This document shows, piece after piece, positions 44,554 through 52,378 of a stretch of 64,000 nucleotides of DNA; the first letter of the stretch is position 1, and every line of letters starts with the position of its first letter. The notes beneath the pieces are model-generated. The model made no database searches, had not been told where the DNA came from, and was given only the letters and a program-made list of their open reading frames with translations. The stretch covers positions 80,292 through 144,291 of the forward strand of contig NZ_JZJL01000005.1 of assembly GCF_000971335.1 (NCBI RefSeq), written 5' to 3'. The stretch comes from Chromobacterium vaccinii (GTDB lineage Bacteria; Pseudomonadota; Gammaproteobacteria; Burkholderiales; Chromobacteriaceae). Both the position numbers and the translations under genes were made by a program.

Positions 44554-45224
44554 AGATATGGCTGGACACGATAGACATTGACGCCATCCGCAAGGCCCAG
44601 GCCATGGGCGTGCTGTCCGGCGTGACGACCAATCCGTCGATCCTGGCGACGTCCAACCGGGATGTGGAGGCGGTGCTGGGCGAGATACTGGATGCCCAGA
44701 GCGGTCCGCTGGCGGTGCAGGTGGCGGCGCGCGGACTGGACGGCATGCTGGCGCAGGCTAGGCGCATCGCCGGCATCAGTCCCAGGATGGTTGTCAAGAT
44801 TCCGGCGGCGGGGGATGGCTTCCGCGCGATGTCTATTCTCGAACGCGAGGGCATCTCCACGCTGGCGACCACCATTTTCGAGACCCGGCAGCTGGCGCTG
44901 GCGGCGCTGGCCGGCGCCAGCTACGCGGCGCCCTATGTGAACCGGATAGAGCTTTCCACCGGCAACGCCTTCGAGGTGCTGGAGCAGTCGCAGCGGCTGT
45001 TGGACGCTTACGGCTACAAGACCGCCATCCTGGCGGCGGCGGTTAAAACGGTGGATCAGTTCCTGCGCTGCGCGCAAACCGGGGTGGCCGCGGCCACGCT
45101 GCCGGTGGAGGTGTTCCAGCAGCTCCACGCGTCCAGCGAGGACATCGAGCAAAGCCTGCGCAAGTTCGACGCGGCATGGCAGAGCAACGGGCTGACGCGG
45201 GACGCCGCGCTGTTCAAGGCGTGA
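44550..45224 (+). CDS. transaldolase/fructose-6-phosphate aldolase family protein
   Basis: This 224-residue protein has the short length of the FSA/TalC group. It starts K-I-W-L-D-T-I-D-I-D-A-I, then G-V-T-T-N-P-S-I-L, and has the Schiff-base lysine in V-V-K-I-P-A-A-G-D-G (Lys83). Later T-I-F-E-T-R-Q-L-A-L-A-A-L-A-G-A supports the barrel. Enzymes of this type cleave or form fructose-6-phosphate or related ketose phosphates. It overlaps the LuxR-type gene start-to-stop and is 16 bases before a sugar-permease gene, suggesting uptake and use of a sugar under LuxR-type control. Confidence 0.9.
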   Translation: MKIWLDTIDIDAIRKAQAMGVLSGVTTNPSILATSNRDVEAVLGEILDAQSGPLAVQVAARGLDGMLAQARRIAGISPRMVVKIPAAGDGFRAMSILEREGISTLATTIFETRQLALAALAGASYAAPYVNRIELSTGNAFEVLEQSQRLLDAYGYKTAILAAAVKTVDQFLRCAQTGVAAATLPVEVFQQLHASSEDIEQSLRKFDAAWQSNGLTRDAALFKA

Positions 45225-45240
45225 GAAGGCAAGAAAGCAA

Positions 45241-46467
45241 ATGATGAATCGTGATGACGCGCTGTTGAAGAAAACCATCATTCTGGTGACCTGCACCTTC
45301 TTCCTGTGGGGCATGTCCTACGGCTTGCTGGATGTGCTGAACAAGCATTTCCAGCAGGCGATGCGGTTGTCCAAGGCGGATTCCGGCTGGCTGCAGACCG
45401 CTTATTTCCTGGCCTATTTCGTGATCGCCATCCCGGCGGCCTTGTTCAACGAGCGCTTCGGCTACAAGCGCGGGCTGATCGCCGGCTTGTGCTTCTTCGC
45501 CGTCGGCGCGCTGTTGTTCATCCCGTCGCTGCTGAACGCCAGCTTCCTGGCCTTCGTGCTGTCGCTGTTCGTGCTGGCTTGCGGGTCGGGCTTCCTGGAA
45601 ACCACCGCCAACCCCTATATTTCTCTGCTGGGGGACGAGAACCGTTCCGAGCGGCGGCTGAACATGGCCCAGGCTTTTTGCGGACTGGGCACCGTGGTGG
45701 GGCCGTTGATCGGCGGAGCCTTCTTCTTCAAGCTGGGCAATAGCGCGCCCTCTGGCGCGCAGCACGACATGGTGATGCAGGTCTATGCATGGATCGCCGC
45801 ATTCGTGGCGCTGCTGGCGCTGGCCATCGCCAGAACGCCGATGCCGGATGCGGGACGGTATGAGGCCGCCGCCAGAGAGGAAGGGCGGCCGCTGATCCGC
45901 AACGGGCGCTTCGTGTTCGGGGTGCTGGCGCAGTTCCTCTACGTGGCGGCGCAGGTGGGGATCGGGGCCTTCTTCATCAATTACGCGATGGAGAGCGGCA
46001 TGCGGCTGAACGCGCAGTCGGCGGCCTGGTTGCTGTCGCTGGCGATGATGCTGTTCATGGCGGGGCGCTTCGTCGGCACTTTTGCCATCGGCCGGCTGTC
46101 CGCAGGCCGATTGCTGATGCTGTTCGCCTTTGCCGACATCCTGCTGTCGCTGGTGGTGGTGACCATGGGCGGCGTAATCGCGGTGGGCGCGCTGACCTTG
46201 ATGTTCTTCTTCATGTCCATCATGTTTCCCACCATTTTCTCGCTGGCGATCAAGGGACTGGAGCGCCAGACCAAGCGCGCGAGCTCCATCCTGGCGATGT
46301 CGGTGAGCGGCGGGGCCGTTTATCCCTATTTGATGGGTTATGTGTCCGATCATTACGGCACGCCGCTGGCGTATGCGATCCCCTTGGCCAGCTTCATCGT
46401 GATCTTCCTGTACAGCGTGTATCTGGAGAAAGAGAAGACCGCTCAGGTTGTGGTTGGCTCGATTTGA
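45241..46467 (+). CDS. FucP-type MFS sugar permease
   Basis: This 408-residue transporter has 12 membrane segments and the FucP family blocks: F-F-L-W-G-M-S-Y-G-L-L-D-V-L-N-K-H-F-Q near the start, Y-F-L-A-Y-F, and G-S-G-F-L-E-T-T-A-N-P-Y-I with N-M-A-Q-A-F. FucP-like proteins import sugars such as fucose, glucose/galactose or N-acetylglucosamine with protons. The last gene of the LuxR-aldolase-permease operon, closed by a terminator. The substrate is unknown; the aldolase suggests a ketose or a sugar converted to one. Confidence 0.9.
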   Translation: MMNRDDALLKKTIILVTCTFFLWGMSYGLLDVLNKHFQQAMRLSKADSGWLQTAYFLAYFVIAIPAALFNERFGYKRGLIAGLCFFAVGALLFIPSLLNASFLAFVLSLFVLACGSGFLETTANPYISLLGDENRSERRLNMAQAFCGLGTVVGPLIGGAFFFKLGNSAPSGAQHDMVMQVYAWIAAFVALLALAIARTPMPDAGRYEAAAREEGRPLIRNGRFVFGVLAQFLYVAAQVGIGAFFINYAMESGMRLNAQSAAWLLSLAMMLFMAGRFVGTFAIGRLSAGRLLMLFAFADILLSLVVVTMGGVIAVGALTLMFFFMSIMFPTIFSLAIKGLERQTKRASSILAMSVSGGAVYPYLMGYVSDHYGTPLAYAIPLASFIVIFLYSVYLEKEKTAQVVVGSI

Positions 46468-46483
46468 GGGAATGGGCGCAAGG

Positions 46484-46508
46484 AAGCCGGCGAAAGCCGG
46501 CTTTATTC
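46484..46508 (+). terminator. intrinsic terminator after sugar permease
   Basis: AAGCCGGC and GCCGGCTT enclose a GAAA tetraloop, followed by TATTCGTTTT. Confidence 0.85.
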
Positions 46509-46693
46509 GTTTTGGCGCGCGAATTTTCGCTGTTGCTCGGCTTTTGGGACAGGAAGAAGAAAGACTACAGAAATCTGTACTTATTTGCCGGCGCGGCATG
46601 GGATATCTTGGCGTCGTATGATTTTTTTCATGCTGCACGGCAGTTTGATTCAGTACTGAACGATGCAGGAAAATCCCACCAGGAGCAACAGTG

Positions 46694-46918
46694 ATGAATC
46701 CAAGCAGACTTGTCAAGGAAATAGCGGACGATGATTATGCTCTGGATGTGATTCAGGGCGATCAGGTGCTGGTCACCAGCCCGGTGATCGTCGGCGCAAA
46801 AGGATCGGAATGGGAAGGCTCGCTGGTATTCACCAAGGAATACCTGCTTTCCCTGATGCAGCTGGGGCTGAAGCACCGGCTGTTGAATCCGGACGATATC
46901 CATACCCCCTCCCTGTGA
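46694..46918 (+). CDS. small hypothetical protein, 74 residues
   Basis: AGGAG at 46681 precedes overlapping GTG (46691) and ATG (46694) starts; I use the ATG. The product is soluble and acidic. Features are an I-A-D-D-D-Y-A-L-D-V-I segment and a central S-E-W-E-G-S-L-V-F-T-K-E-Y-L-L-S-L region. No domain is recognised. The upstream 46509-46690 includes an AT-rich stretch suited to a promoter. The stop codon lies within the first arm of a long hairpin. Confidence 0.6.
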   Translation: MNPSRLVKEIADDDYALDVIQGDQVLVTSPVIVGAKGSEWEGSLVFTKEYLLSLMQLGLKHRLLNPDDIHTPSL

Positions 46919-46961
46919 CGGCGTAGCCAGTCCGATTACAACCGGAACGGACTGGCGTCAC
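46915..46961. repeat. long inverted repeat at the 3' end of a small gene
   Basis: GTGACG...CCAGTCCG pairs with CGGACTGG CGTCAC, leaving a 5-6 base bulge on one side and a 13-base loop. There is no T run on the plus strand. It may protect the 3' end, act as a weak terminator, or belong to a dispersed intergenic repeat. Confidence 0.6.
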
Positions 46962-47246
46962 ACCTGGCGTTGCGGCGCGATGTCCGCGTGGCGGCGAAGC
47001 GCGCCAGCTTGCCAACTGCCATGTAGCTTCCCCCCTAGCCAGCGTAGCCTGGCGCTTGTATCCCTAAGCACTCTCACCCCGTCAGCGCGGGCGCTGCCTC
47101 TCGCTTGCGTCCAGCCTTCCCGGCAATACCCGCCGTCGTTGGACGGCATTCGCGTGCTGCGAATGGTCTCGACAAAGGCCTGCGTCCATTTCCGCTGTCA
47201 GATATGGGGTTGTGCGGCCTGACAATTATGTGGCGAATGCGGCACC
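46962..47246. other. gene-free stretch before the aerolysin promoter
   Basis: I see no ribosome site or protein family here. A 63-codon frame on the minus strand (46958-47149) looks peptide-like in composition but has no support. The sequence is GC-rich up to about 47220 and then turns AT-rich. Confidence 0.4.
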
Positions 47247-47262
47247 TGTTCTAAAGGACGGA
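47247..47262. promoter_or_regulatory. lux-box-like site upstream of aerolysin gene
   Basis: CTGTTCTAAAGGACGG fits 8 of 10 fixed positions of the CviR-type consensus CTGNCC-N4-GGNCAG as I remember it. It is about 320 bases before the toxin start, so its role is uncertain. Confidence 0.3.
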
Positions 47263-47400
47263 TTTGGTGCGGCGCAATGCATCAAGGCGCGACCAGATGA
47301 TTATTGATTTTCAGCGTTTTTAAACCCGCCACAGCTAGCGCCAGGACATAAGCATTTTTACTTGGTATTTTTCATTTTAGTGATGTGTAAATGAAATTAG

Positions 47401-47412
47401 GTAAACGTTTAC
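47401..47412. promoter_or_regulatory. palindromic operator-like site
   Basis: GTAAACGTTTAC is a perfect 12-bp palindrome with the AAACGTTT core seen in LacI-family operators. It lies in the AT-rich promoter region of the aerolysin gene. Confidence 0.4.
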
Positions 47413-47581
47413 AAATGCGGCGTTAAGAAATATTGCGATGGATGTCCGGCACTAATTAGGATTCTTCATGCAAAGTAAAGCATTTGCTCTGCATTGCAGT
47501 GGCATAAAGGCCGGAATATTCCATTGGCAGATCGGATGGCCGGCGCTTGCATTGATTTATTTCTTACGCAGGGAATAAAAC

Positions 47582-48895
47582 ATGAAATTGATAAAAGCCA
47601 CGCTTCCCGCTTCAATATTGCTCATTGCTTGCCAGCAGCAGGCATGGGCGGCGGATACCGTGCCGCAATTCAGCGACGTGGTGTATACGGAGATGTCCCC
47701 GGATAACGAGTCCACCATCCAGAAAATCGTGACGTCGGACGCATTTTTCAAACCATGGGCGTCATTGGCGCATTATCTCGGTTATGGCTGGGTAGGCGGC
47801 AATACCAACGGCAATACCGCGGTGGGCAAGGAGTTTGAATACCGGCGCATCGACACCATGTTGGACAATCTGTCGATGCCGGACAATAAATACCGCTACA
47901 TGATGAATGCCAAGTACGATCCGAAAGGGCCGGGCGGGTATTGGGCCGATAAGCGTTTCCGCATGGCCTTTTCCAACATCCAGTGGATGATGGAGCCGGA
48001 CGACATGAAACTGGGTTCGCCGGAGCTGTACAACAAGAAGCCGCTGAAAGTGGTGACGGTGGTGCTGGAAAATCACAGCGATCAGTCCGACACCGGCGTG
48101 GCCAACCTGAAATACGATTCCACGGTCAGCTGGTCCAAAGCCGACAAGATCAGCGTCAGCGGCAAGGTGACGATGACCAACAAGTGGACGGGCGGCTTGC
48201 CGCTGATCGGCGGGGCCGAGACCTCGGTGGCTGTGGAGATCGCTTCCGGGGCGGACTGGACCACCACCAACGGCACCAGCAGCACCACTTCGCAGACCGC
48301 GGAATACCGGGCGGTGCTGCCGCCCAAGAGCAAGCGGCTGATCACGCTGACGCTGTTCGAGCAGAAGGCCAACATTCCGTACACCTCCAAGATGTTCCTG
48401 ACCTACGAGGCGGAGTTGTACAACTTCCTGCGCTACAGCGACAATGCGCTGAACGGCCATCCGTCCAACCGTCCGTTCTATCTGAGCAAGTTCGGCGGCA
48501 AGGACGGCCTGAACGGCGCGCAGGACCTGCTGTCGCAATACCTGAACCCGGCGACGTCGAAATGGGATTGGCCTTGGACGGTGAACCAGTACTCGCGCAG
48601 CACCATCGAGTACTACATCGGCTCGATTTCCAAGCGCAAGTTCAAGCAGCAGTTCACCGGGGTGTTCAGCGCGGTGGACTCCACGGCTTACACCATCACG
48701 GCCGGTCCGGTGGGGCCGCTGAGCGCGCAGGCGCAGACCGCCCGCTCGGCCAGCCTGGGCGCGGCGGCCTCCGGCGGGATCCAGTATCGCGTGGTGAGCG
48801 GGGACCTGAAGGATGTGCCGGGCCGCTTGAAGAACCTGCGCTTCACGGTGGGCAAGCCGCAGGCCGCGCCGTCCGCCGCATCGCCGCTAAGGTGA
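47582..48895 (+). CDS. secreted aerolysin-family pore-forming toxin
   Basis: This 437-residue protein has a signal peptide (cleavage probably near A-W-A-A, residue 23-24). The mature part tracks proaerolysin from domain 2 on: F-F-K-P-W-A-S-L-A-H-Y-L-G-Y-G-W-V-G-G-N is nearly the same as in aerolysin, and W-D-W-P-W-T-V-N-Q matches the later W-D-W-N-W-T block. The Ser/Thr-rich insertion-loop region lies about residues 200-245. Domain 1 of aerolysin is absent, as in Clostridium septicum alpha-toxin. A C-terminal stretch after G-P-V-G-P-L-S resembles the activation peptide, with Q-T-A-R-S as a candidate cleavage site. Proteins of this family form heptameric beta-barrel pores. A terminator follows; the gene is monocistronic. 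Confidence 0.92.
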   Translation: MKLIKATLPASILLIACQQQAWAADTVPQFSDVVYTEMSPDNESTIQKIVTSDAFFKPWASLAHYLGYGWVGGNTNGNTAVGKEFEYRRIDTMLDNLSMPDNKYRYMMNAKYDPKGPGGYWADKRFRMAFSNIQWMMEPDDMKLGSPELYNKKPLKVVTVVLENHSDQSDTGVANLKYDSTVSWSKADKISVSGKVTMTNKWTGGLPLIGGAETSVAVEIASGADWTTTNGTSSTTSQTAEYRAVLPPKSKRLITLTLFEQKANIPYTSKMFLTYEAELYNFLRYSDNALNGHPSNRPFYLSKFGGKDGLNGAQDLLSQYLNPATSKWDWPWTVNQYSRSTIEYYIGSISKRKFKQQFTGVFSAVDSTAYTITAGPVGPLSAQAQTARSASLGAAASGGIQYRVVSGDLKDVPGRLKNLRFTVGKPQAAPSAASPLR

Positions 48896-48927
48896 TCAGA
48901 CCCAGAAGGGATTGATTTGCCGCAACA

Positions 48928-48970
48928 GCGCCTGTGTCCGGGCCGGCATGCCGGGCGCAGGCGTTTTTTT
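48928..48970 (+). terminator. intrinsic terminator after aerolysin gene
   Basis: CGCCTG and CAGGCG enclose an inner CCGG-rich stem, followed by seven T residues that reach the stop of the convergent gene. Confidence 0.88.
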
Positions 48971-50027
48971 ATTGATGAGGGCGGGATTCGCCGCGGCGTT
49001 TTCGCAGCCGGCTGGTATCGATGACGCCGGCGGCCCGCGCGCGCAGCTGGCCGCAGCCGCCGTCCACGTCCTGGCCGGCCGAGTCGCGCACCTTGGTCAA
49101 CACGCCGTTGTCGTGCAGATAGCGTTTGAACTGGGCGATGCGCTCGTCGCTGGGGCGCTGGTAATCGTCGCCCTCCACGCTGTTGTAGGGAATGATGTTG
49201 AGCACGCCGTATTTGCCCTTGAGCAGGCGCACGGCGGCATCCATCTCTTCCCGGCTGTCGTTGACGCCGGCCAGCAGCGTCCACTGGTATTGGATGGGAT
49301 AGCCTGAACCGCGGGCATAGGCCTCGCCCAGCTCCACCAGCTCGGCCGGCTCGATGCGCGGCGCGCGCGGCAGCAGCCGTTCGCGCAAATCGGCGCGGGT
49401 GGTGTGCAGCGACAGCGCCAAGGCCGGCTTCACCTGCAGCTGGGGCAGGCGTTCGAACACGCGCGGATCGCCCACGGTGGAGAACACCAGGTTCTTGTGG
49501 CCGATATTGCCGTCGGTGCCCAGCCATTGGATGGCTTCCAGCACGTTTTCCATATTGTGGGCCGGCTCGCCCATGCCCATGAACACCACTTTTTTCACCG
49601 GACGGATGCGCCGCGCCAACGCCACCTGCGCGGCGATCTCCGCGCTGCCCAGCTGGCGGAGCAGGCCGCTTTTTCCGGTCATGCAGAAGGTGCAGCCCAC
49701 CGCGCAACCCACCTGGCTGGACACGCATAGCCCGTCGCGCGGCAGCAGTACGCTTTCCACCATCTGGCCATCGTTCAGTTCTACCAGCAGCCGCAGCGAG
49801 CCATCGTCCGCCGAGTGTCGCGAATGGATGCGGGCCAATGCTTCCACCTGGGCGGCGATGGGCGGCAGACCGTTGCGCACGGACAACGGGAAGTAGTCTT
49901 CGCTCTTTTGGCGGAGGGTGCCGGCGTCCAGCGGCTGCCCCTTGAGCCAGGCGCGGTTGATGCGGCCGATATGGCAGGGGCGGGCGCCGATGCCGGCGAG
50001 GGCTTGATGGAATTCCTGAATACGCAT
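48969..50027 (-). CDS. RlmN/Cfr-family radical SAM RNA methyltransferase (paralogue type)
   Basis: This 352-residue protein has the radical SAM motif in G-C-A-V-G-C-T-F-C-M-T-G (CxxxCxxC), M-G-M-G-E-P-A-H-N, F-S-T-V-G, and S-L-H-T-T-R-A-D-L-R. The late block N-I-I-P-Y-N-S-V-E-G-D-D-Y is RlmN-like, and a C-terminal cysteine in D-G-G-C-G-Q-L suits the methyl-transfer Cys. RlmN proteins methylate C2 of adenosine in 23S rRNA and some tRNAs. The N-terminus lacks the usual R-x-x-Q-I-x-x-W block, so this looks like a divergent paralogue rather than the housekeeping enzyme. I chose the ATG at 50027; it is monocistronic. Confidence 0.85.
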   Translation of the reverse strand: MRIQEFHQALAGIGARPCHIGRINRAWLKGQPLDAGTLRQKSEDYFPLSVRNGLPPIAAQVEALARIHSRHSADDGSLRLLVELNDGQMVESVLLPRDGLCVSSQVGCAVGCTFCMTGKSGLLRQLGSAEIAAQVALARRIRPVKKVVFMGMGEPAHNMENVLEAIQWLGTDGNIGHKNLVFSTVGDPRVFERLPQLQVKPALALSLHTTRADLRERLLPRAPRIEPAELVELGEAYARGSGYPIQYQWTLLAGVNDSREEMDAAVRLLKGKYGVLNIIPYNSVEGDDYQRPSDERIAQFKRYLHDNGVLTKVRDSAGQDVDGGCGQLRARAAGVIDTSRLRKRRGESRPHQ

Positions 50028-50172
50028 GCGCTGCTTCTGAATACGGTTGCTGCCCGCGCGCGGCGGCGCGCGTTTCGGCACAAGGCGCGTAGCGTAGCGC
50101 AAGTCGGCTCGGAACGGTGGGGATTTTGCCGGCGGGATGCGGGCCGCGTTTGGAGAATGGGAATGGATAACG

Positions 50173-50210
50173 CCAGAGCGCCGCATCCTGTGATGGATGC
50201 GGCGCTCTGG
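50173..50210. terminator. strong 16-bp hairpin, probable terminator
   Basis: CCAGAGCGCCGCATCC pairs perfectly with its complement around a TGTGAT loop. It lies just beyond the stop of the minus-strand gene at 50232. The T run is poor on both strands, so termination would be weak or factor-aided. Confidence 0.6.
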
Positions 50211-50231
50211 TTTCAGGTTTCAACGGCTAGT

Positions 50232-50906
50232 TCAGCTTTCGCGCGGAGGGCGCAGCTGTACGAAGATCGCCGGGTCGCCAGCCTCCTTGGTGACGAAAAC
50301 GGCGGGGATGTGGAACGGCTTGCCTGTGGCGACGTTGGTGCCGCTGATGGTGGCGGTCATGCCAGGATGCAGCGGATTCACGCGTTCGCCGCCGGCCACG
50401 CTGACCGACCACGAGCCTCCCGGCAACAGGCCGGCGAAGGTGGCGATGCCCTTGCCGCCCTCAATCAGCGGGATTATCAGCGGCTCGGTCGGCGGCACGT
50501 AGGCATTCACAGCGACATCGGACAGGTGGATCTGGTAGGCGATGTCGGGGCTGGCGACCGCCGCGTCGGAGCCGGCGTCGGCTCCCGTCTGGTGCGCAGA
50601 ATAGCCCAGATGGGTGGTGCGTCCGAACTGGGGTTGCGGGCCGGCCTTCAGGCACGTCATCCACGGCGTGGTGAATTCCTTGCCGGAAGCGTCTTTGCAC
50701 ACGGCGTAATACTTGTTGCCCGCGTGAGGGCCGCCGTTTTCGGCTTCTCCGGAAGTCAGGTCGAGATTGTAGAAAATGTTGGTCGTCAGCGTGCCTACCG
50801 AGTAGGTGCCGGCTCCGCCGGTGAACACCGGAGGCACGATGATGGGCGCATCCGGAATGTAGGGGTAGACGCGGACTTGGGTGACGGGTGTCGGGAAGGG
50901 GGCCAC
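50232..50906 (-). CDS. hypothetical protein, 224 residues
   Basis: No family is recognised. The protein is soluble, without signal peptide or membrane segment, and rich in Gly, Pro, Thr and beta-strand patterns. It looks like two Ig- or jelly-roll-like beta domains (about 1-110 and 115-220) joined by a D-A-G-S-D linker. Two cysteines are in the first half. It lies 335 bases downstream of the ferritin-like/GMC operon in the same direction and could be part of it or independent. GGAGATAAC shortly upstream of the ATG supports the start. Confidence 0.65.
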   Translation of the reverse strand: MAPFPTPVTQVRVYPYIPDAPIIVPPVFTGGAGTYSVGTLTTNIFYNLDLTSGEAENGGPHAGNKYYAVCKDASGKEFTTPWMTCLKAGPQPQFGRTTHLGYSAHQTGADAGSDAAVASPDIAYQIHLSDVAVNAYVPPTEPLIIPLIEGGKGIATFAGLLPGGSWSVSVAGGERVNPLHPGMTATISGTNVATGKPFHIPAVFVTKEAGDPAIFVQLRPPRES

Positions 50907-51241
50907 GGTTATCTCCTGGATATCTGCGGTTGACGTGAAAATTTCGTTGATTCAAATCGCTGCGTTGAGCCTATGGCGGGAAGCGACGGCGTGTCCGGGC
51001 AGAAATGATTGCCAGCCAGGGCTGCAAGGCCTGCGTATGGAGGCTGCCCTTCGGAGCCAAGCCGGTTTCCCGCGCCGACGGCCAATCAACAATAGATCAG
51101 GATGCCCAGGGCGACCCTGCCCTAAAAGATGATTGCGCCATTCTTGCGGTTACTACTGAGTTCATTCGCCATGATCTGGCAGGCGCTGGCGCCTTGCCCT
51201 GGCGGCGCCCAGTCCGGGATGCCGTCGAGGCAAGGCGAGGC
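50907..51241. other. 335-base stretch without a gene
   Basis: I see no ribosome site with a plausible frame. Near 51178-51212 there are GGCGC-rich inverted segments that could form a weak terminator for the ferritin-like gene ending at 51242. Confidence 0.4.
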
Positions 51242-52378
51242 CTAGACGATGTATTCAAAGCTGGGACCGGCGCGCCCGCCGCGGCCATTGGGTAGGTTCA
51301 GCAGCGCCTGGGCCTGGTACTTCAGCTGGTACATGATGGGGATGGCTTCGGCCAGGCTGGCCGGCTGGCCGTTGCAGGCGACGTGCAGCTGGTCGAGCAG
51401 ACTGGTGTAGATGCGATTGAACTCCCGGGTTTGCTTCCATACCGGCGAGCCTTCCGGATAATCGGCCATCTTGGGGTTGGGCGCCATGTCCGCCGCCGCT
51501 TGCCAGTCCACCTCGACTGCCGGCCCGGTGGGCGGGTATTTGGCGTTGTCGTCGGGCCGGTAGCGCCGACCGTGCTTGACCTCGTTGAAGCGGAAGTAGT
51601 GGGCGTATTCCACGTCCTGGCCGAACAGGATGCTGTCGGTGTCGATGATGGTGCCGTCAACGCCCTCTCCCTGGCCGACGATTTCCTCTATGCCCAGCAA
51701 GGCGTCCTGCAGCCCATGCACCGGCAGCAGCTTGCCGCCGCCGCCATAGTAATGTTCGGGCAGCACCTGGCGGGTGGGATCGCCGGTGAAAATGCCGGGG
51801 CCGCCGTGCAGCCGGTTGTGCGCGTCCAGCTCCACCAGCGCGATCCGGATCGCGTGGTAGAACTGGCCGATGGTGGCGTAGTGGTTGGCTTCCGGAGGCG
51901 CGCACTTTCCGGCGGGCATTTCTATCTTCAGGAAGGTGTCGATGGCGTCGGGCGAGAATTTCTGCAGCGACACCAGGAAGGCGTCGTCGCTGTGGGGCAG
52001 GGGCGTCGGATATTTCGGGATGAAATCCGGCTTGTTGATGGCGGGGCTGCCGCCCACCGCGTTCAGGATGTTGCACGCCTGGATCATGTGCAGCATCTCT
52101 TCCATCGCCACGCCCTGGATGGCCTGGTAGGCGAACTGGTTTTTGCGCTCGTCCAGCGTGTACAGCGTGGTCAGGTAGACGGGGATGGTGGAGTGCTCCA
52201 GCTCGATGGCGGTTTGCAGATGCTCGCGCAGCTGCTCGATGGTTTTGATCGTGCCGCCGATGCGGAAGCCTTCCGGAGCGGGCGCAAGCAGCAGCGCTTG
52301 CAGCGCCGGCTCCAGCGGCCGGATCAGACGCTGGCGGAGGCGGCCGCGGGAGGTTTGCGTCGCGTAGTTGTTATTCAT
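51242..52378 (-). CDS. ferritin-like protein related to the VioB C-terminal domain
   Basis: This 378-residue protein contains the ferritin-like fold found in VioB (iminophenylpyruvate dimer synthase). Its first helices read E-H-L-Q-T-A-I-E-L-E-H-S-T-I-P-V-Y-L and later M-E-E-M-L-H-M-I-Q-A-C-N-I-L-N-A. The Glu and His residues E-x-x-H suit a diiron or heme-free metal site. The C-terminal half contains F-G-Q-D-V-E-Y-A-H-Y-F-R-F and a final helical region. Its start overlaps the GMC oxidoreductase stop by 8 bases, so they are coupled and probably act on the same substrate. The function of such stand-alone proteins is unknown. Confidence 0.82.
   Translation of the reverse strand: MNNNYATQTSRGRLRQRLIRPLEPALQALLLAPAPEGFRIGGTIKTIEQLREHLQTAIELEHSTIPVYLTTLYTLDERKNQFAYQAIQGVAMEEMLHMIQACNILNAVGGSPAINKPDFIPKYPTPLPHSDDAFLVSLQKFSPDAIDTFLKIEMPAGKCAPPEANHYATIGQFYHAIRIALVELDAHNRLHGGPGIFTGDPTRQVLPEHYYGGGGKLLPVHGLQDALLGIEEIVGQGEGVDGTIIDTDSILFGQDVEYAHYFRFNEVKHGRRYRPDDNAKYPPTGPAVEVDWQAAADMAPNPKMADYPEGSPVWKQTREFNRIYTSLLDQLHVACNGQPASLAEAIPIMYQLKYQAQALLNLPNGRGGRAGPSFEYIV

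Noticed and set aside
46958..47149. Minus-strand 63-codon frame with peptide-like composition upstream of the toxin
   Set aside because: It resembles short frames seen in intergenic repeats, but has no clear SD, no family and no conserved neighbours that I can see.
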